Source: Flectobacillus roseus (GTDB lineage: Bacteria > Bacteroidota > Bacteroidia > Cytophagales > Spirosomataceae). Taken from it: a stretch of 64,000 nt of DNA. Both the position numbers and the translations under genes were made by a program. The stretch is from assembly GCF_030056665.1 (NCBI RefSeq), contig NZ_JASHIG010000010.1. One strand, written 5' to 3'. The notes under the pieces were generated by a model. It saw only the letters and a program-made list of their open reading frames with translations, did not search any database and was not told where the DNA came from. Below, in pieces: positions 8,135 through 15,623 of the stretch; positions within the stretch are counted from its first letter, which is position 1, and every line of letters starts with the position of its first letter.

Positions 8135-8270
8135 CAAAAAAGCCGACTCACTGAGTCGGCTTGTGTATTATTAGTTTTTTGATTTTTTCAAATTAAAGTC
8201 ATAACACAACCGACTAAGCCTTCAAAGCGTAGTAATAATAAGCACGGTATGTGTTGATTGACTGGTTCAT
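8135..8270 (-). promoter_or_regulatory. Tyrosine attenuator: leader peptide, antiterminator, terminator
   Basis: Read on the minus strand. After the leader ORF (8270 to 8214) come segment A, GGCTTAGTCGGTTGTGTT (8220-8203), then about 34 bases later segment B, ACACAAGCCGACTCAG (8166-8151), then TGAGTCGGCT and a T run (8150-8135). B pairs with the following arm as a 9-bp GC-rich terminator. Alternatively B pairs with A (ACACAA..CCGACT with one bulged base) as an antiterminator. A overlaps the leader stop codon, so a ribosome finishing the leader would cover A and favour termination. A ribosome stalled at the four Tyr codons would leave A free and allow read-through into the aminotransferase and tyrA genes. 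This is the classical attenuation geometry; the mechanism itself is inferred. Confidence 0.85.
8214..8270 (-). CDS. Tyr-rich leader peptide (18 residues)
   Basis: Sequence MNQSINTYRAYYYYALKA followed by TAG. Five of 18 residues are Tyr, four of them consecutive (TAT TAT TAC TAC). The ATG lies only six bases after the -7 box, so the mRNA may be leaderless or nearly so. The peptide is unlikely to have a function of its own; its codons sense charged tRNA-Tyr. It is too short for ordinary gene calling. Confidence 0.85.
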   Translation of the reverse strand: MNQSINTYRAYYYYALKA

Positions 8271-8275
8271 GACTT

Positions 8276-8307
8276 CAAAGGTAGTCTGAAAAAAATTATT
8301 TGACAAA
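8276..8307 (-). promoter_or_regulatory. Promoter of the tyrosine leader and operon
   Basis: On the minus strand TTTG (8307-8304), a 20-base spacer and TACCTTTG (8283-8276) match the Bacteroidota -33/-7 consensus. The predicted start is at or within a few bases of the leader ATG at 8270. Confidence 0.8.
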
Positions 8308-8370
8308 AAAAAAGAGAATTTGTTGAAAAGAGCTAAAAATCTCACAACCAAAGACATGATTCAACAGTCA

Positions 8371-8823
8371 TTAAAGTGTGATTCGACCTAGCGCATCCCA
8401 GATTAAATCCTGTTCGTATCCTTTGCTAAGAGCATAACGAAGCAACTTTTGTTTGACCACTAATGGATTGGTATCTTTAATCTCAGTTCTTTTTTTGTTA
8501 AGAACATCTTCCAAAGTTTGAATATACTCGTCAGGGTCGATTTCTTTCATACCCATCTGCAAGCAATAATCGGATACGCCACGCATTTTAAGTTCTTGGC
8601 GAATTTTGAGTCTGCCCCATTTTTTAACTCTAAATTTTGAGCCTGCAAAGATTTTGGCAAATCGTTCTTCGTTGAGATAGTTATTCTCAATAAGCCAAAC
8701 CACTATCTCATCGGCTTCATCACCCCACACGCCCCATTCGTCGAGACGTTCTTTGACTTCTCGATGGGTTCTTTCCTGATACGCACAGAATCCTGCTGCT
8801 TTTTTGAGAATTTCTTTATTCAT
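8371..8823 (-). CDS. recX: Regulatory protein RecX
   Basis: 150 residues, within the family range. RecX binds RecA and limits filament extension. The three-helix repeats are visible: CAYQERTHREVKERL near residue 13, LIENNYLNEERFAKIFAGS near 43, and KWGRLKIRQELKMRGVSD near 68. recA is not adjacent. The tyrosine leader promoter starts about 65 bases beyond its stop codon on the same strand, and no separate recX terminator is obvious ahead of it. Confidence 0.85.
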   Translation of the reverse strand: MNKEILKKAAGFCAYQERTHREVKERLDEWGVWGDEADEIVVWLIENNYLNEERFAKIFAGSKFRVKKWGRLKIRQELKMRGVSDYCLQMGMKEIDPDEYIQTLEDVLNKKRTEIKDTNPLVVKQKLLRYALSKGYEQDLIWDALGRITL

Positions 8824-8923
8824 AGAAATGTAGGTAAGTGGATAGCGATTTAGGCTTTGGGCAGTCAGCTACCCCTCAATAACAGGTATGCCTTTTTGTT
8901 TGTAATCTTTCAATTTTAACACA

Positions 8924-8957
8924 AAATCCCTCAATCCATGACAGATTGAGGGATTTT
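8924..8957 (-). terminator. Terminator of nrdA
   Basis: Stem AAATCCCTCAAT/ATTGAGGGATTT, 65 bases beyond the nrdA stop codon on the minus strand. Confidence 0.8.
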
Positions 8958-9021
8958 AGATTGCTTTGGCTTGTACAGCAAACTAATTGATAGTTGACTG
9001 CTCAAAGCCTAAAGCCAATAA

Positions 9022-11493
9022 TTAAGACCCGCATGCTTCACAACCGTCTGGGTCGTCAAGAGAGCATTGCATCGCAGACCAGTTTTGTTCTGTTACGTTG
9101 TTCAGTCCTGGAATATTGAACGTGCTGGCACTAGCTTTCGCATTGGCAGCATAGGCCTCATAATTAAGGTCATGTTCGTGTACAACGTTTGCGTGCTCGA
9201 TGGCTACATCGGCTTGCTTCTCAACTGTAAATTTGATAGCATCAGCTGCAGCCTTAGTACGAAGGTAATACATACCTGTTTTAAGACCTTTCTCCCATGC
9301 ATAGAAGTGCATAGAAGTCAGCTTACCGAAGTTCGGGTCTTGAATGTGGATATTCAATGACTGAGACTGGCAAATATAAGCACCACGGTCAGCAGCCATT
9401 TCGATAATTGCTTTTTGTTTGATTTCCCAAACTGTTTTGTAAAGCTCTTTTAAGTCTTGTGGGATTTCTGGAATACCTTGAACTGAACCGTTTGCCGAAA
9501 TCAATTTATTCTTCATAGAATCACTCCACAAACCTAATTTCACTAAGTCTTTCAACAAGTGCTTGTTTACCACTGCAAATTCACCCGACAATACGCGGCG
9601 AGCATAGATATTTGAAGTATACGGTTCGAAACATTCGTTGTTACCCAAAATTTGAGAGGTAGAAGCTGTTGGCATTGGGGCTACCAATAAAGAGTTGCGA
9701 ACGCCATTTTCAACTACTTTTTTACGAAGCGATTCCCAGTCCCAACGATTTGAATCTGGTGTTACATCCCACATATCAAATTGGAAAATACCTTGTGAGA
9801 TAGGCGAGCCTTCCCATGTTTCGTAAGGACCTTCTTTGATGGCAAGTTCCATCGAAGCTTCCATCGAAGCATAGTAAATCGTTTCGAAAATATCCTTGTT
9901 CAATCGACGAGCTTCATCAGATTCGAATGGCATACGCAACAAGATAAAGGCATCTGCCAAACCTTGCACACCCAAACCAATTGGACGGTGACGCATATTT
10001 GAGCGACGAGCCTCTTCTACTGGGTAATAGTTGCGGTCGATGATTTTATTGAGGTTTTTAGTCGCCACTTTTGTTACTTCATACAAACGTTGGTGGTCGA
10101 ATTCTAAGAACCCTCTTTCATTTTGCTTAATGAATTTTGGTAAAGCCAAAGATGCCAAATTACATACCGCTACTTCGTCTTTTGAAGTATATTCGATAAT
10201 CTCAGTACACAAGTTTGAAGACTTGATAGTACCTAAGTTCTTTTGGTTTGACTTACGGTTTGCGTGGTCTTTGAAAAGCATGAACGGAGTACCTGTCTCA
10301 GTTTGTGCTTCCAAAATTTCGAACCATAAATCTTGCGCTTTAACTACACGACGAGCCTTACCTGCTTTTTCGTAGCTAGTGTAAAGTTCTTCGAATTTTT
10401 CACCGTAAGATTCATCCATGCCTGGGCATTCGTGAGGACAGAACAACGACCAAACGTCGTTATCTTTCACACGCTTCATGAACAAATCTGGCACCCAAAG
10501 TGCATAGAATAAGTCACGAGCACGAACTTCTTCTTTACCGTGGTTTTTACGAAGTTGTAAGAAATCAAATACATCAGCATGCCAAGGCTCCAAGTAAATA
10601 GCGAAAGAACCTTTACGTTTTCCACCTCCTTGATCAACATAACGAGCAGTATCGTTGAACACGCGAAGCATCGGAATAATACCATTTGAAGTACCGTTGG
10701 TTCCTTTGATATAAGAACCCATAGCACGGATATTATGAATGCTCAAGCCAATTCCACCCGCTGATTGTGAAATTTTAGCACATTGTTTCAACGTATCATA
10801 AATACCCTCAATAGAGTCGTCTTGCATTGTTAACAAGAAACAAGATGACATTTGTGGTTTTGGAGTACCTGCATTGAAAAGGGTAGGGGTAGCATGGGTA
10901 AACCAACGCTCTGACAATAAGTTATAAGTTTCGAGCACAGACTCGATATCGTCATAGTGAATACCAACAGCCACACGCATTAACATGTGTTGTGGGCGTT
11001 CAGCAATTTTACCGTCTAATTTGAGCAAATATGATTTCTCTAAAGTTTTGAAACCAAAATAATCATAGCCAAAATCACGATCATAAATGATAGCAGCGTC
11101 TAGTTCACCAGCATGTTTTTTGATGACATCGTAAACCTCTTTAGATAAAAGAGCTGCATTTTCACCAGTCTTTGGATCGACATAGTTGTACAACTTTTTC
11201 ATCGTTGCTGAGAATGACTTTTGGGTATTCTTGTGCAAGTTCGAAATAGCGATTCTTGCTGCCAATACCGCATAGTCAGGGTGCTTGGTAGTCATCGAAG
11301 CGGCTGTTTCGGCAGCCAAGTTATCTAATTCAGTCGTTGTCACACCGTCATACAAGCCAGTAATTACTTTTTTGGCTACTTCCAACGGTTGCACAAAGTA
11401 AGGGTCGAGGCTGTAGCAAAGTTTTTCGATTCGAGCGGTAATCTTGTCAAACTTTACAGACTCGCGTCTGCCATCTCTTTTAATAACGTACAT
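9022..11493 (-). CDS. nrdA: Class I ribonucleoside-diphosphate reductase, alpha subunit
   Basis: 823 residues. It reduces ribonucleotides to deoxyribonucleotides. Residues about 1-90 form an ATP-cone (MYVIKRDGRRESVKFDKI), the allosteric activity site. Catalytic features: the Cys in MSSCFLLT (about 216) pairs with the Cys in EVAVCNLASLAL (about 442). NLCTEI (about 425-430) holds the Asn, radical Cys and Glu. GMYYLRTKAA (about 740) carries the two radical-relay tyrosines. The C-terminal DGCEACGS supplies the redox Cys pair. These relay tyrosines imply a separate beta subunit; nrdB is not in this window, so the usual nrdAB pairing is broken here. Upstream lies an unusually long non-coding stretch. 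Confidence 0.97.
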   Translation of the reverse strand: MYVIKRDGRRESVKFDKITARIEKLCYSLDPYFVQPLEVAKKVITGLYDGVTTTELDNLAAETAASMTTKHPDYAVLAARIAISNLHKNTQKSFSATMKKLYNYVDPKTGENAALLSKEVYDVIKKHAGELDAAIIYDRDFGYDYFGFKTLEKSYLLKLDGKIAERPQHMLMRVAVGIHYDDIESVLETYNLLSERWFTHATPTLFNAGTPKPQMSSCFLLTMQDDSIEGIYDTLKQCAKISQSAGGIGLSIHNIRAMGSYIKGTNGTSNGIIPMLRVFNDTARYVDQGGGKRKGSFAIYLEPWHADVFDFLQLRKNHGKEEVRARDLFYALWVPDLFMKRVKDNDVWSLFCPHECPGMDESYGEKFEELYTSYEKAGKARRVVKAQDLWFEILEAQTETGTPFMLFKDHANRKSNQKNLGTIKSSNLCTEIIEYTSKDEVAVCNLASLALPKFIKQNERGFLEFDHQRLYEVTKVATKNLNKIIDRNYYPVEEARRSNMRHRPIGLGVQGLADAFILLRMPFESDEARRLNKDIFETIYYASMEASMELAIKEGPYETWEGSPISQGIFQFDMWDVTPDSNRWDWESLRKKVVENGVRNSLLVAPMPTASTSQILGNNECFEPYTSNIYARRVLSGEFAVVNKHLLKDLVKLGLWSDSMKNKLISANGSVQGIPEIPQDLKELYKTVWEIKQKAIIEMAADRGAYICQSQSLNIHIQDPNFGKLTSMHFYAWEKGLKTGMYYLRTKAAADAIKFTVEKQADVAIEHANVVHEHDLNYEAYAANAKASASTFNIPGLNNVTEQNWSAMQCSLDDPDGCEACGS

Positions 11494-11574
11494 ATTAACT
11501 ATTGATTTTAGGGGTTAAAGCATTAGCCACTAATTTTTCTTCTTAAAGGATTTTTGGGTGATAGACACATTTTA

Positions 11575-11596
11575 CACTTTTACTTAAGTATTAGTG
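11575..11596. promoter_or_regulatory. Near-palindrome upstream of nrdA, possible operator
   Basis: Arms CACT/AGTG around a perfect ACTTAAGT core, 82 bases before the nrdA start. Size and position would suit a repressor such as NrdR, but it does not match the usual NrdR box well enough to name it. Confidence 0.3.
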
Positions 11597-12004
11597 CTGA
11601 ATTATGAGTTGTGAATTGTGAATGTAAAATTTTAATTATCAATATCTTATCATCTCCAATTGATTAAATCTTATTTTACACGATTATTTAAGTTCGTGGG
11701 TAAAATAAAATTTAAGATTGTGCTTTGGGCTTTCAGGTAACGGCTTTGGAAAAAAGTCTGTCTTTTGTTGTTAAAAAACATTTTAACACTCTTTGCCTTG
11801 TGCCTAAACACATAAATTGAAACTAATTCTACACGATAACTTAAAAGATAATAATAGTATCTATCGAATATTTTGTAAACGATGAACATTTGAAATTTAG
11901 CGTAGCTGTCCACCTAAGCTACGAATTTATTAGCTTTTACTAATTGCAAATCTTGTTTTAATTTGCAGATTATTAATGTATTAGCAGTAAAATGGCCTAG
12001 ATGC

Positions 12005-12046
12005 TCTACTTACCAAACTAAGGAAATTTGGAGTAGGCGTTTTTTA
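12005..12046 (+). terminator. Orphan plus-strand terminator-like hairpin
   Basis: Stem CTACTTACCAAA / TTTGGAGTAG (2-base bulge) followed by CG and six T residues. No plus-strand gene precedes it, so it may end an unrecognised small RNA. Confidence 0.45.
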
Positions 12047-12180
12047 ATGAGATTGTTCATTATTGAACTGTCTAAGTCTGATGCATCGAGAAACTTGCCA
12101 GTCAAAATGATTTAATAATAAACAATAGTTAGCTCAAACTGAGCGGAGATGTTTGGTTTTCTGTGAGGCTCTCTCTTCTT

Positions 12181-12211
12181 CAAAGTTAGTAATTTTATCT
12201 ACCCAACGCAA
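12181..12211 (-). promoter_or_regulatory. Minus-strand promoter 0.7 kb upstream of nrdA
   Basis: TTG (12211-12209), a 20-base spacer and TAACTTTG (12188-12181) on the minus strand. It would give nrdA a leader of about 680 bases, or drive a separate small RNA. Confidence 0.45.
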
Positions 12212-12390
12212 TGAAAAAAAATAGTTCTCGCAAGGCCATCTCTAGCGATTATTTATAATGTACAACTCAAACTTTAGATAATCAGTTCACTAGACAAAGT
12301 GCAACTTGGAATATTACTACAATATTTTTTTTAAAAAAAAATCTTTAGCGAGTAAACGGCTGTCTATTAATATTTTCATGAAAAAAAGTT

Positions 12391-12420
12391 TTTGAAAGCA
12401 CTAAAAAAAATGTAAATTTG
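12391..12420 (+). promoter_or_regulatory. rpmE promoter
   Basis: TTTG (12391-12394), an 18-base spacer and TAAATTTG (12413-12420). The predicted start, near 12426, coincides with the first base of the structured leader. Confidence 0.75.
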
Positions 12421-12425
12421 CGTCC

Positions 12426-12572
12426 CGTTTCGAGACTCTTGTTTGTGAAACGTTATCGCCTTATCTTCAGATAATTGGCCTACTGATAACGCTAACCTCC
12501 CAGCCACGACTTGTCGAAACGCTTCAATTTAACCGAGACGGCAGGGAATCGTCTCAAAACTAAAAAATAGAA
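12426..12572 (+). promoter_or_regulatory. Structured 5' leader of rpmE (candidate L31 autoregulatory RNA)
   Basis: About 147 untranslated bases with nested pairing. P1 is CGTTTCGA (12426-12433) with TCGAAACG (12514-12521). Inside it P2 is CGTTATC (12451-12457) with GATAACG (12485-12491), capped by TTATC/GATAA (12461-12474). P3 is GAGACG (12535-12540) with CGTCTC (12550-12555), ending 17 bases before the ATG where it could affect ribosome access. Ribosomal-protein leaders of this kind often bind the encoded protein. That L31 binds here is inference. Confidence 0.7.
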
Positions 12573-12818
12573 ATGAAAAAAGACATTCACCCAAATTACA
12601 GACCAGTTGTTTTCCATGACTTGTCTGCTGACTTTAAATTTTTGACTCAGTCTTGCGTTAACACTACTGAAACAACAGAATTTGAAGGCGAAACGTACCC
12701 AGTATTCAAACTTGAGGTTTCTTCTTTATCTCACCCATTCTATACTGGTAAAAACGTATTGCTTGATACTGCTGGACGTGTTGATAAATTCTACAAACGT
12801 TTCGGTCAGAAGAAATAA
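12573..12818 (+). CDS. rpmE2: 50S ribosomal protein L31, type B
   Basis: 81 residues. Typical start MKKDIHPNYRPVVFHD, and the SHPFYTGKNVLLDTAGRVDK segment places it in the L31 family. It lacks the CxxC zinc cysteines of type A (one Cys only, in TQSCVNTT), as expected for type B. It is a component of the large subunit at the central protuberance/bridge region. It is transcribed alone from the promoter at 12391-12420 with a terminator at 12856-12895. Confidence 0.95.
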   Translation: MKKDIHPNYRPVVFHDLSADFKFLTQSCVNTTETTEFEGETYPVFKLEVSSLSHPFYTGKNVLLDTAGRVDKFYKRFGQKK

Positions 12819-12855
12819 TTTCACAACAAAGCCTCTTTGGCTTACATGTTGTACC

Positions 12856-12895
12856 AAAAAGCCTCTTAGTTTCGTGCTAAGAGGCTTTTGTTTTT
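12856..12895 (+). terminator. Terminator of rpmE2
   Basis: Stem AAAAGCCTCTTAG/CTAAGAGGCTTTT followed by a T-rich tract. Confidence 0.9.
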
Positions 12896-13162
12896 AAAAA
12901 TCAATTCAAAGACGTTTATAACAAGTAATATATTGCGTATTTTTGAGGCAAAATCAAACACTATAAAAAAAGTACTGAATTTTTGAGAAACTTGGAAAAG
13001 TACTATGAATAAGATTGAGCTATCCTTAATACATCGTTATTGTCGATAGCTCATTAATTTAATTGGAAAATTTAGTATTCTCTCCAAGAATCTTTTAGGT
13101 TTGCTAGAACACAGCAAAAATTCGGTGCAACACACTCATTCCATTCAAATTTATATATACCG

Positions 13163-14341
13163 ATGAATTATATCATATTTGATGACTCCTCAATTAGAGC
13201 GATTTTGCTTCCTCTTACTTTTGTGCGACCAGTTAGCGAAATCCGTTTTGGGATAGATACTATTACTGAAAAATGGCAAAGCTATCTCGATAATACGGTT
13301 TCTTTTGCCACACAAGATTATCTACAAGAGAAGTATCCACTCCAACTTCAATCAGATAATATCTTTATCAATGGGGCTGTTTGTCCCAATCCTGCCTTAT
13401 TGGAAGCTATTCAAGGGTTAAGCTCAGGACAACTTTTAAGTTTTGAGGGTGTTACTTTGGCCTATCGTGCTGCCACATTGCTTGATACTCTTGATACTAT
13501 TGAGGTAATCGAATGGGATGGCGCTGCGACGATTATTCGCCAATTGACCGATATATTTCTACTTAACGGAGAACAAATTAAAGCGGATTTTGCTCGAATA
13601 ACGCATGGGCGCACTTCTCAGCCTATTACTGATCGCTTTACGGCAGTATATAACGAATCGCAGATTTTTGTGGAAGAGGGTGTTAATATCAAAGCTGCTA
13701 CGCTCAACGCCGAAAAAGGGCCTATCTATCTTGGCAAAGATGTAATCATTATGGAAGGTGCCAAAATTCAAGGGCCCTTTGCTATTTTGGAAGGGTCTGT
13801 CGTAAATCTGGATGGCAAAATGCGCCCTAATACTACCATAGGACCAGGTTGTAAAGTAGGTGGAGAAGTAAGTAATGTGGTGATTTTTGGAAACTCTAAT
13901 AAAGGGCACGAAGGTTTTATGGGAAACTCGGTTATTGCCGAGTGGTGTAACTGGGGAGCCGATACCAACAATTCAAACCTGAAAAATGATTATTCGAAAG
14001 TAGAACTCTGGAGTTATGTCACAAACCGTTTCGAAAATTCAGGGTTGCAGTTTGCAGGACTCATTATGGGTGATCATTCTAAGTGTGGTATCAATACAAT
14101 GTTTAACACAGGTACGGTGGTTGGCATAAATTGTAATATCTTTGGTGCAGATTTCCAGCCAAAGCATATACCGTCCTTCGCATGGGGTGGTAGCGCAGGG
14201 TTCAAAACCTACCATTTGCGCAAAGCCAACCAAGTGGCTCGGGCAGTATTAGAGCGCCGAGGGCGTGTTTTTGAAGGAATAGAAGAAAATATTCTGAAAG
14301 CAGTATTTGAACAAACCGAGGCGCATCGTAGTGCATTCTAA
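13163..14341 (+). CDS. GlmU-like putative sugar-nucleotidyltransferase with left-handed beta-helix
   Basis: 392 residues. The N-terminal part (MNYIIFDDSSIRAILLPLTF) corresponds to a reduced nucleotidyltransferase domain but lacks the GxGTRxxP signature. From about residue 170 onward, hexapeptide repeats form a left-handed beta-helix (IYLGKDVIIMEGAKIQGPFA, then TTIGPGCKVGGEVSNVVIFG). This layout is found in Bacteroidota GlmU-family proteins of uncertain substrate. Without the nucleotide-binding signature, UDP-GlcNAc synthesis is not assured. A -7 box TAGGTTTG at 13096-13103 fits transcription from just upstream. A GAGCTATC/GATAGCTC hairpin lies at about 13018-13051. Confidence 0.75.
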   Translation: MNYIIFDDSSIRAILLPLTFVRPVSEIRFGIDTITEKWQSYLDNTVSFATQDYLQEKYPLQLQSDNIFINGAVCPNPALLEAIQGLSSGQLLSFEGVTLAYRAATLLDTLDTIEVIEWDGAATIIRQLTDIFLLNGEQIKADFARITHGRTSQPITDRFTAVYNESQIFVEEGVNIKAATLNAEKGPIYLGKDVIIMEGAKIQGPFAILEGSVVNLDGKMRPNTTIGPGCKVGGEVSNVVIFGNSNKGHEGFMGNSVIAEWCNWGADTNNSNLKNDYSKVELWSYVTNRFENSGLQFAGLIMGDHSKCGINTMFNTGTVVGINCNIFGADFQPKHIPSFAWGGSAGFKTYHLRKANQVARAVLERRGRVFEGIEENILKAVFEQTEAHRSAF

Positions 14342-14438
14342 GGTTCGATTATTTAGATACTTTCAGGAAAATAAATAGAAAGTCTTAAAGTGTGAAGCTG
14401 TTTGCTTTACCCAATAGCTCAAAGCCAGTTCAAAAGTT

Positions 14439-15563
14439 ATGTTATTTAGAGAAATACCCGGTTTATCATCCATCAAAAAGACCCTTATTCATTCGGTGCA
14501 AAGCAATCACGTTGCGCATGCGCAGTTGTTTCATGGGCCAGTGGGGTCGGGTAATTTGGCATTGGCTTGGGCGTATGCAACCTATATCAATTGCGAAGAT
14601 AAACAGTCAGACGATGCCTGTGGGCGCTGTGCTTCTTGTGCTAAAATGCGCAAGTTAGTTCACCCAGACTTTTATCATATTTTTCCAACAGCAACAACTA
14701 AAAAGGTAAAAGAAGCAGAATCTGATGCCTATTTGCCTCTTTGGCGTGAATTCACTGCTGAACAACCTTATGGAGCATTGCCTAATTGGCTTGAACATGT
14801 AGGTGTAGAAGGAAACAAACAAGGTAATATTTCGGCCGAAGAAGCCAGAAAAATCATACAAAAATTATCCTTAAAAGCATTTGAAGCAGAATATAAAATT
14901 TTGTTGATTTGGCAACCCGAAATGCTCAACCAAAGCTCTGCGAATGCTTTGCTCAAAATCCTTGAAGAACCGCCAGCCAAAACGCTTTTTTTATTGGTTT
15001 GCAATGACGCCAACAAGTTGTTGACGACTATTTTGTCAAGGACTCAACGAGTGAGTGTTCCTCAGTTTTCGGATGAGGATATTACTTCGTATTTAGCTGA
15101 AAAGGCTCATGTGGAAAGTTCGCGTGCCAAGCAAATTGCATATTTGTCGGAAGGAAATTTGAATAAGGCTTTGGCATTGAGTAAAAATCAAGGACAAGGA
15201 AAACACCAATGGTTTGCCAACTGGATGCGAATGGCTTACAAACCAGATGTGGCTGCATTGGTGAAACTGGCCGATGAGTTTGACGCTTTTTCAAAAGAAG
15301 ATCAAAAAGGTATGATGGAGTACGGACTGAATATCTTTAGAGATTTGCTGATGTGGAAAAGTGGTGCCGAAAGTCTCGTGAGACTAGAAGGTGATGAGTT
15401 AACTTTTGTCCAAAATTTTTCTAAAGCGGTTAATTTGCGTGCTTTAGAATTGATTAGTGGAGAGTTTTCACAAACCCATTATTACCTCGAAAGAAATGCT
15501 CGTGCCAAAATTCTGCACTTGGATTTGTCTTTACTGATTGCCAAATTATTCAAACAGAAATAA
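14439..15563 (+). CDS. holB: DNA polymerase III subunit delta prime
   Basis: 374 residues. It is a clamp-loader subunit of the DNA polymerase III holoenzyme. AHAQLFHGPVGSGNLALAWA is the degenerate P-loop, without the GKT of gamma/tau, as is common in delta prime. Zinc-module cysteines are seen in CEDKQSDDACGRCASCAKM. YKILLIWQPEMLNQSSANAL and LLKILEEPPAKTLFLLV are the Walker B/sensor-region blocks, with SRTQRV near the arginine finger position. The C-terminal third is the helical collar domain. The start at 14439 gives MLFREIPGLSSIKK, typical for the family. hemC follows 60 bases later. Confidence 0.92.
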   Translation: MLFREIPGLSSIKKTLIHSVQSNHVAHAQLFHGPVGSGNLALAWAYATYINCEDKQSDDACGRCASCAKMRKLVHPDFYHIFPTATTKKVKEAESDAYLPLWREFTAEQPYGALPNWLEHVGVEGNKQGNISAEEARKIIQKLSLKAFEAEYKILLIWQPEMLNQSSANALLKILEEPPAKTLFLLVCNDANKLLTTILSRTQRVSVPQFSDEDITSYLAEKAHVESSRAKQIAYLSEGNLNKALALSKNQGQGKHQWFANWMRMAYKPDVAALVKLADEFDAFSKEDQKGMMEYGLNIFRDLLMWKSGAESLVRLEGDELTFVQNFSKAVNLRALELISGEFSQTHYYLERNARAKILHLDLSLLIAKLFKQK

Positions 15564-15623
15564 AGAAATTCTGGTGGATGAAAATACTCTTAATCATTCA
15601 CAACATACTAATTATATATCAGC

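Larger units (their letters stand above)
11494..12390. other. Long non-coding region upstream of nrdA and rpmE
   Basis: About 900 bases between divergent genes. Contents: a 22-bp near-palindrome at 11575-11596 (CACT, ACTTAAGT core, AGTG); a short dispersed repeat at 11593-11622; hairpins at about 11902-11925 (CGTAGCT/AGCTACG) and 11945-11968 (TGCAAAT/ATTTGCA); a plus-strand terminator-like hairpin at 12005-12046; and a well-formed minus-strand promoter at 12181-12211. An 80-codon minus ORF at 11671-11913 has low-complexity composition and no start context, so I do not call it. No riboswitch was recognised. Confidence 0.5.

Noticed and set aside
8924..8957. Possible attenuator for recX
   Set aside because: It lies downstream of nrdA on the same strand and works as its ordinary terminator; no leader ORF follows.
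11494..11640. Cobalamin riboswitch upstream of nrdA
   Set aside because: No conserved B12-box sequence is visible, and the class I enzyme would not need it.
11671..11913. 80-codon minus-strand ORF upstream of nrdA
   Set aside because: Low-complexity Tyr/Phe/Lys-rich composition expected of AT-rich non-coding DNA; no start context.
12010..12060. Sixteen-residue ORF MNNLIKKRLLQISLVW on the minus strand downstream of the 12181 promoter
   Set aside because: It overlaps the orphan hairpin and has no attenuator logic such as repeated codons; could be chance.
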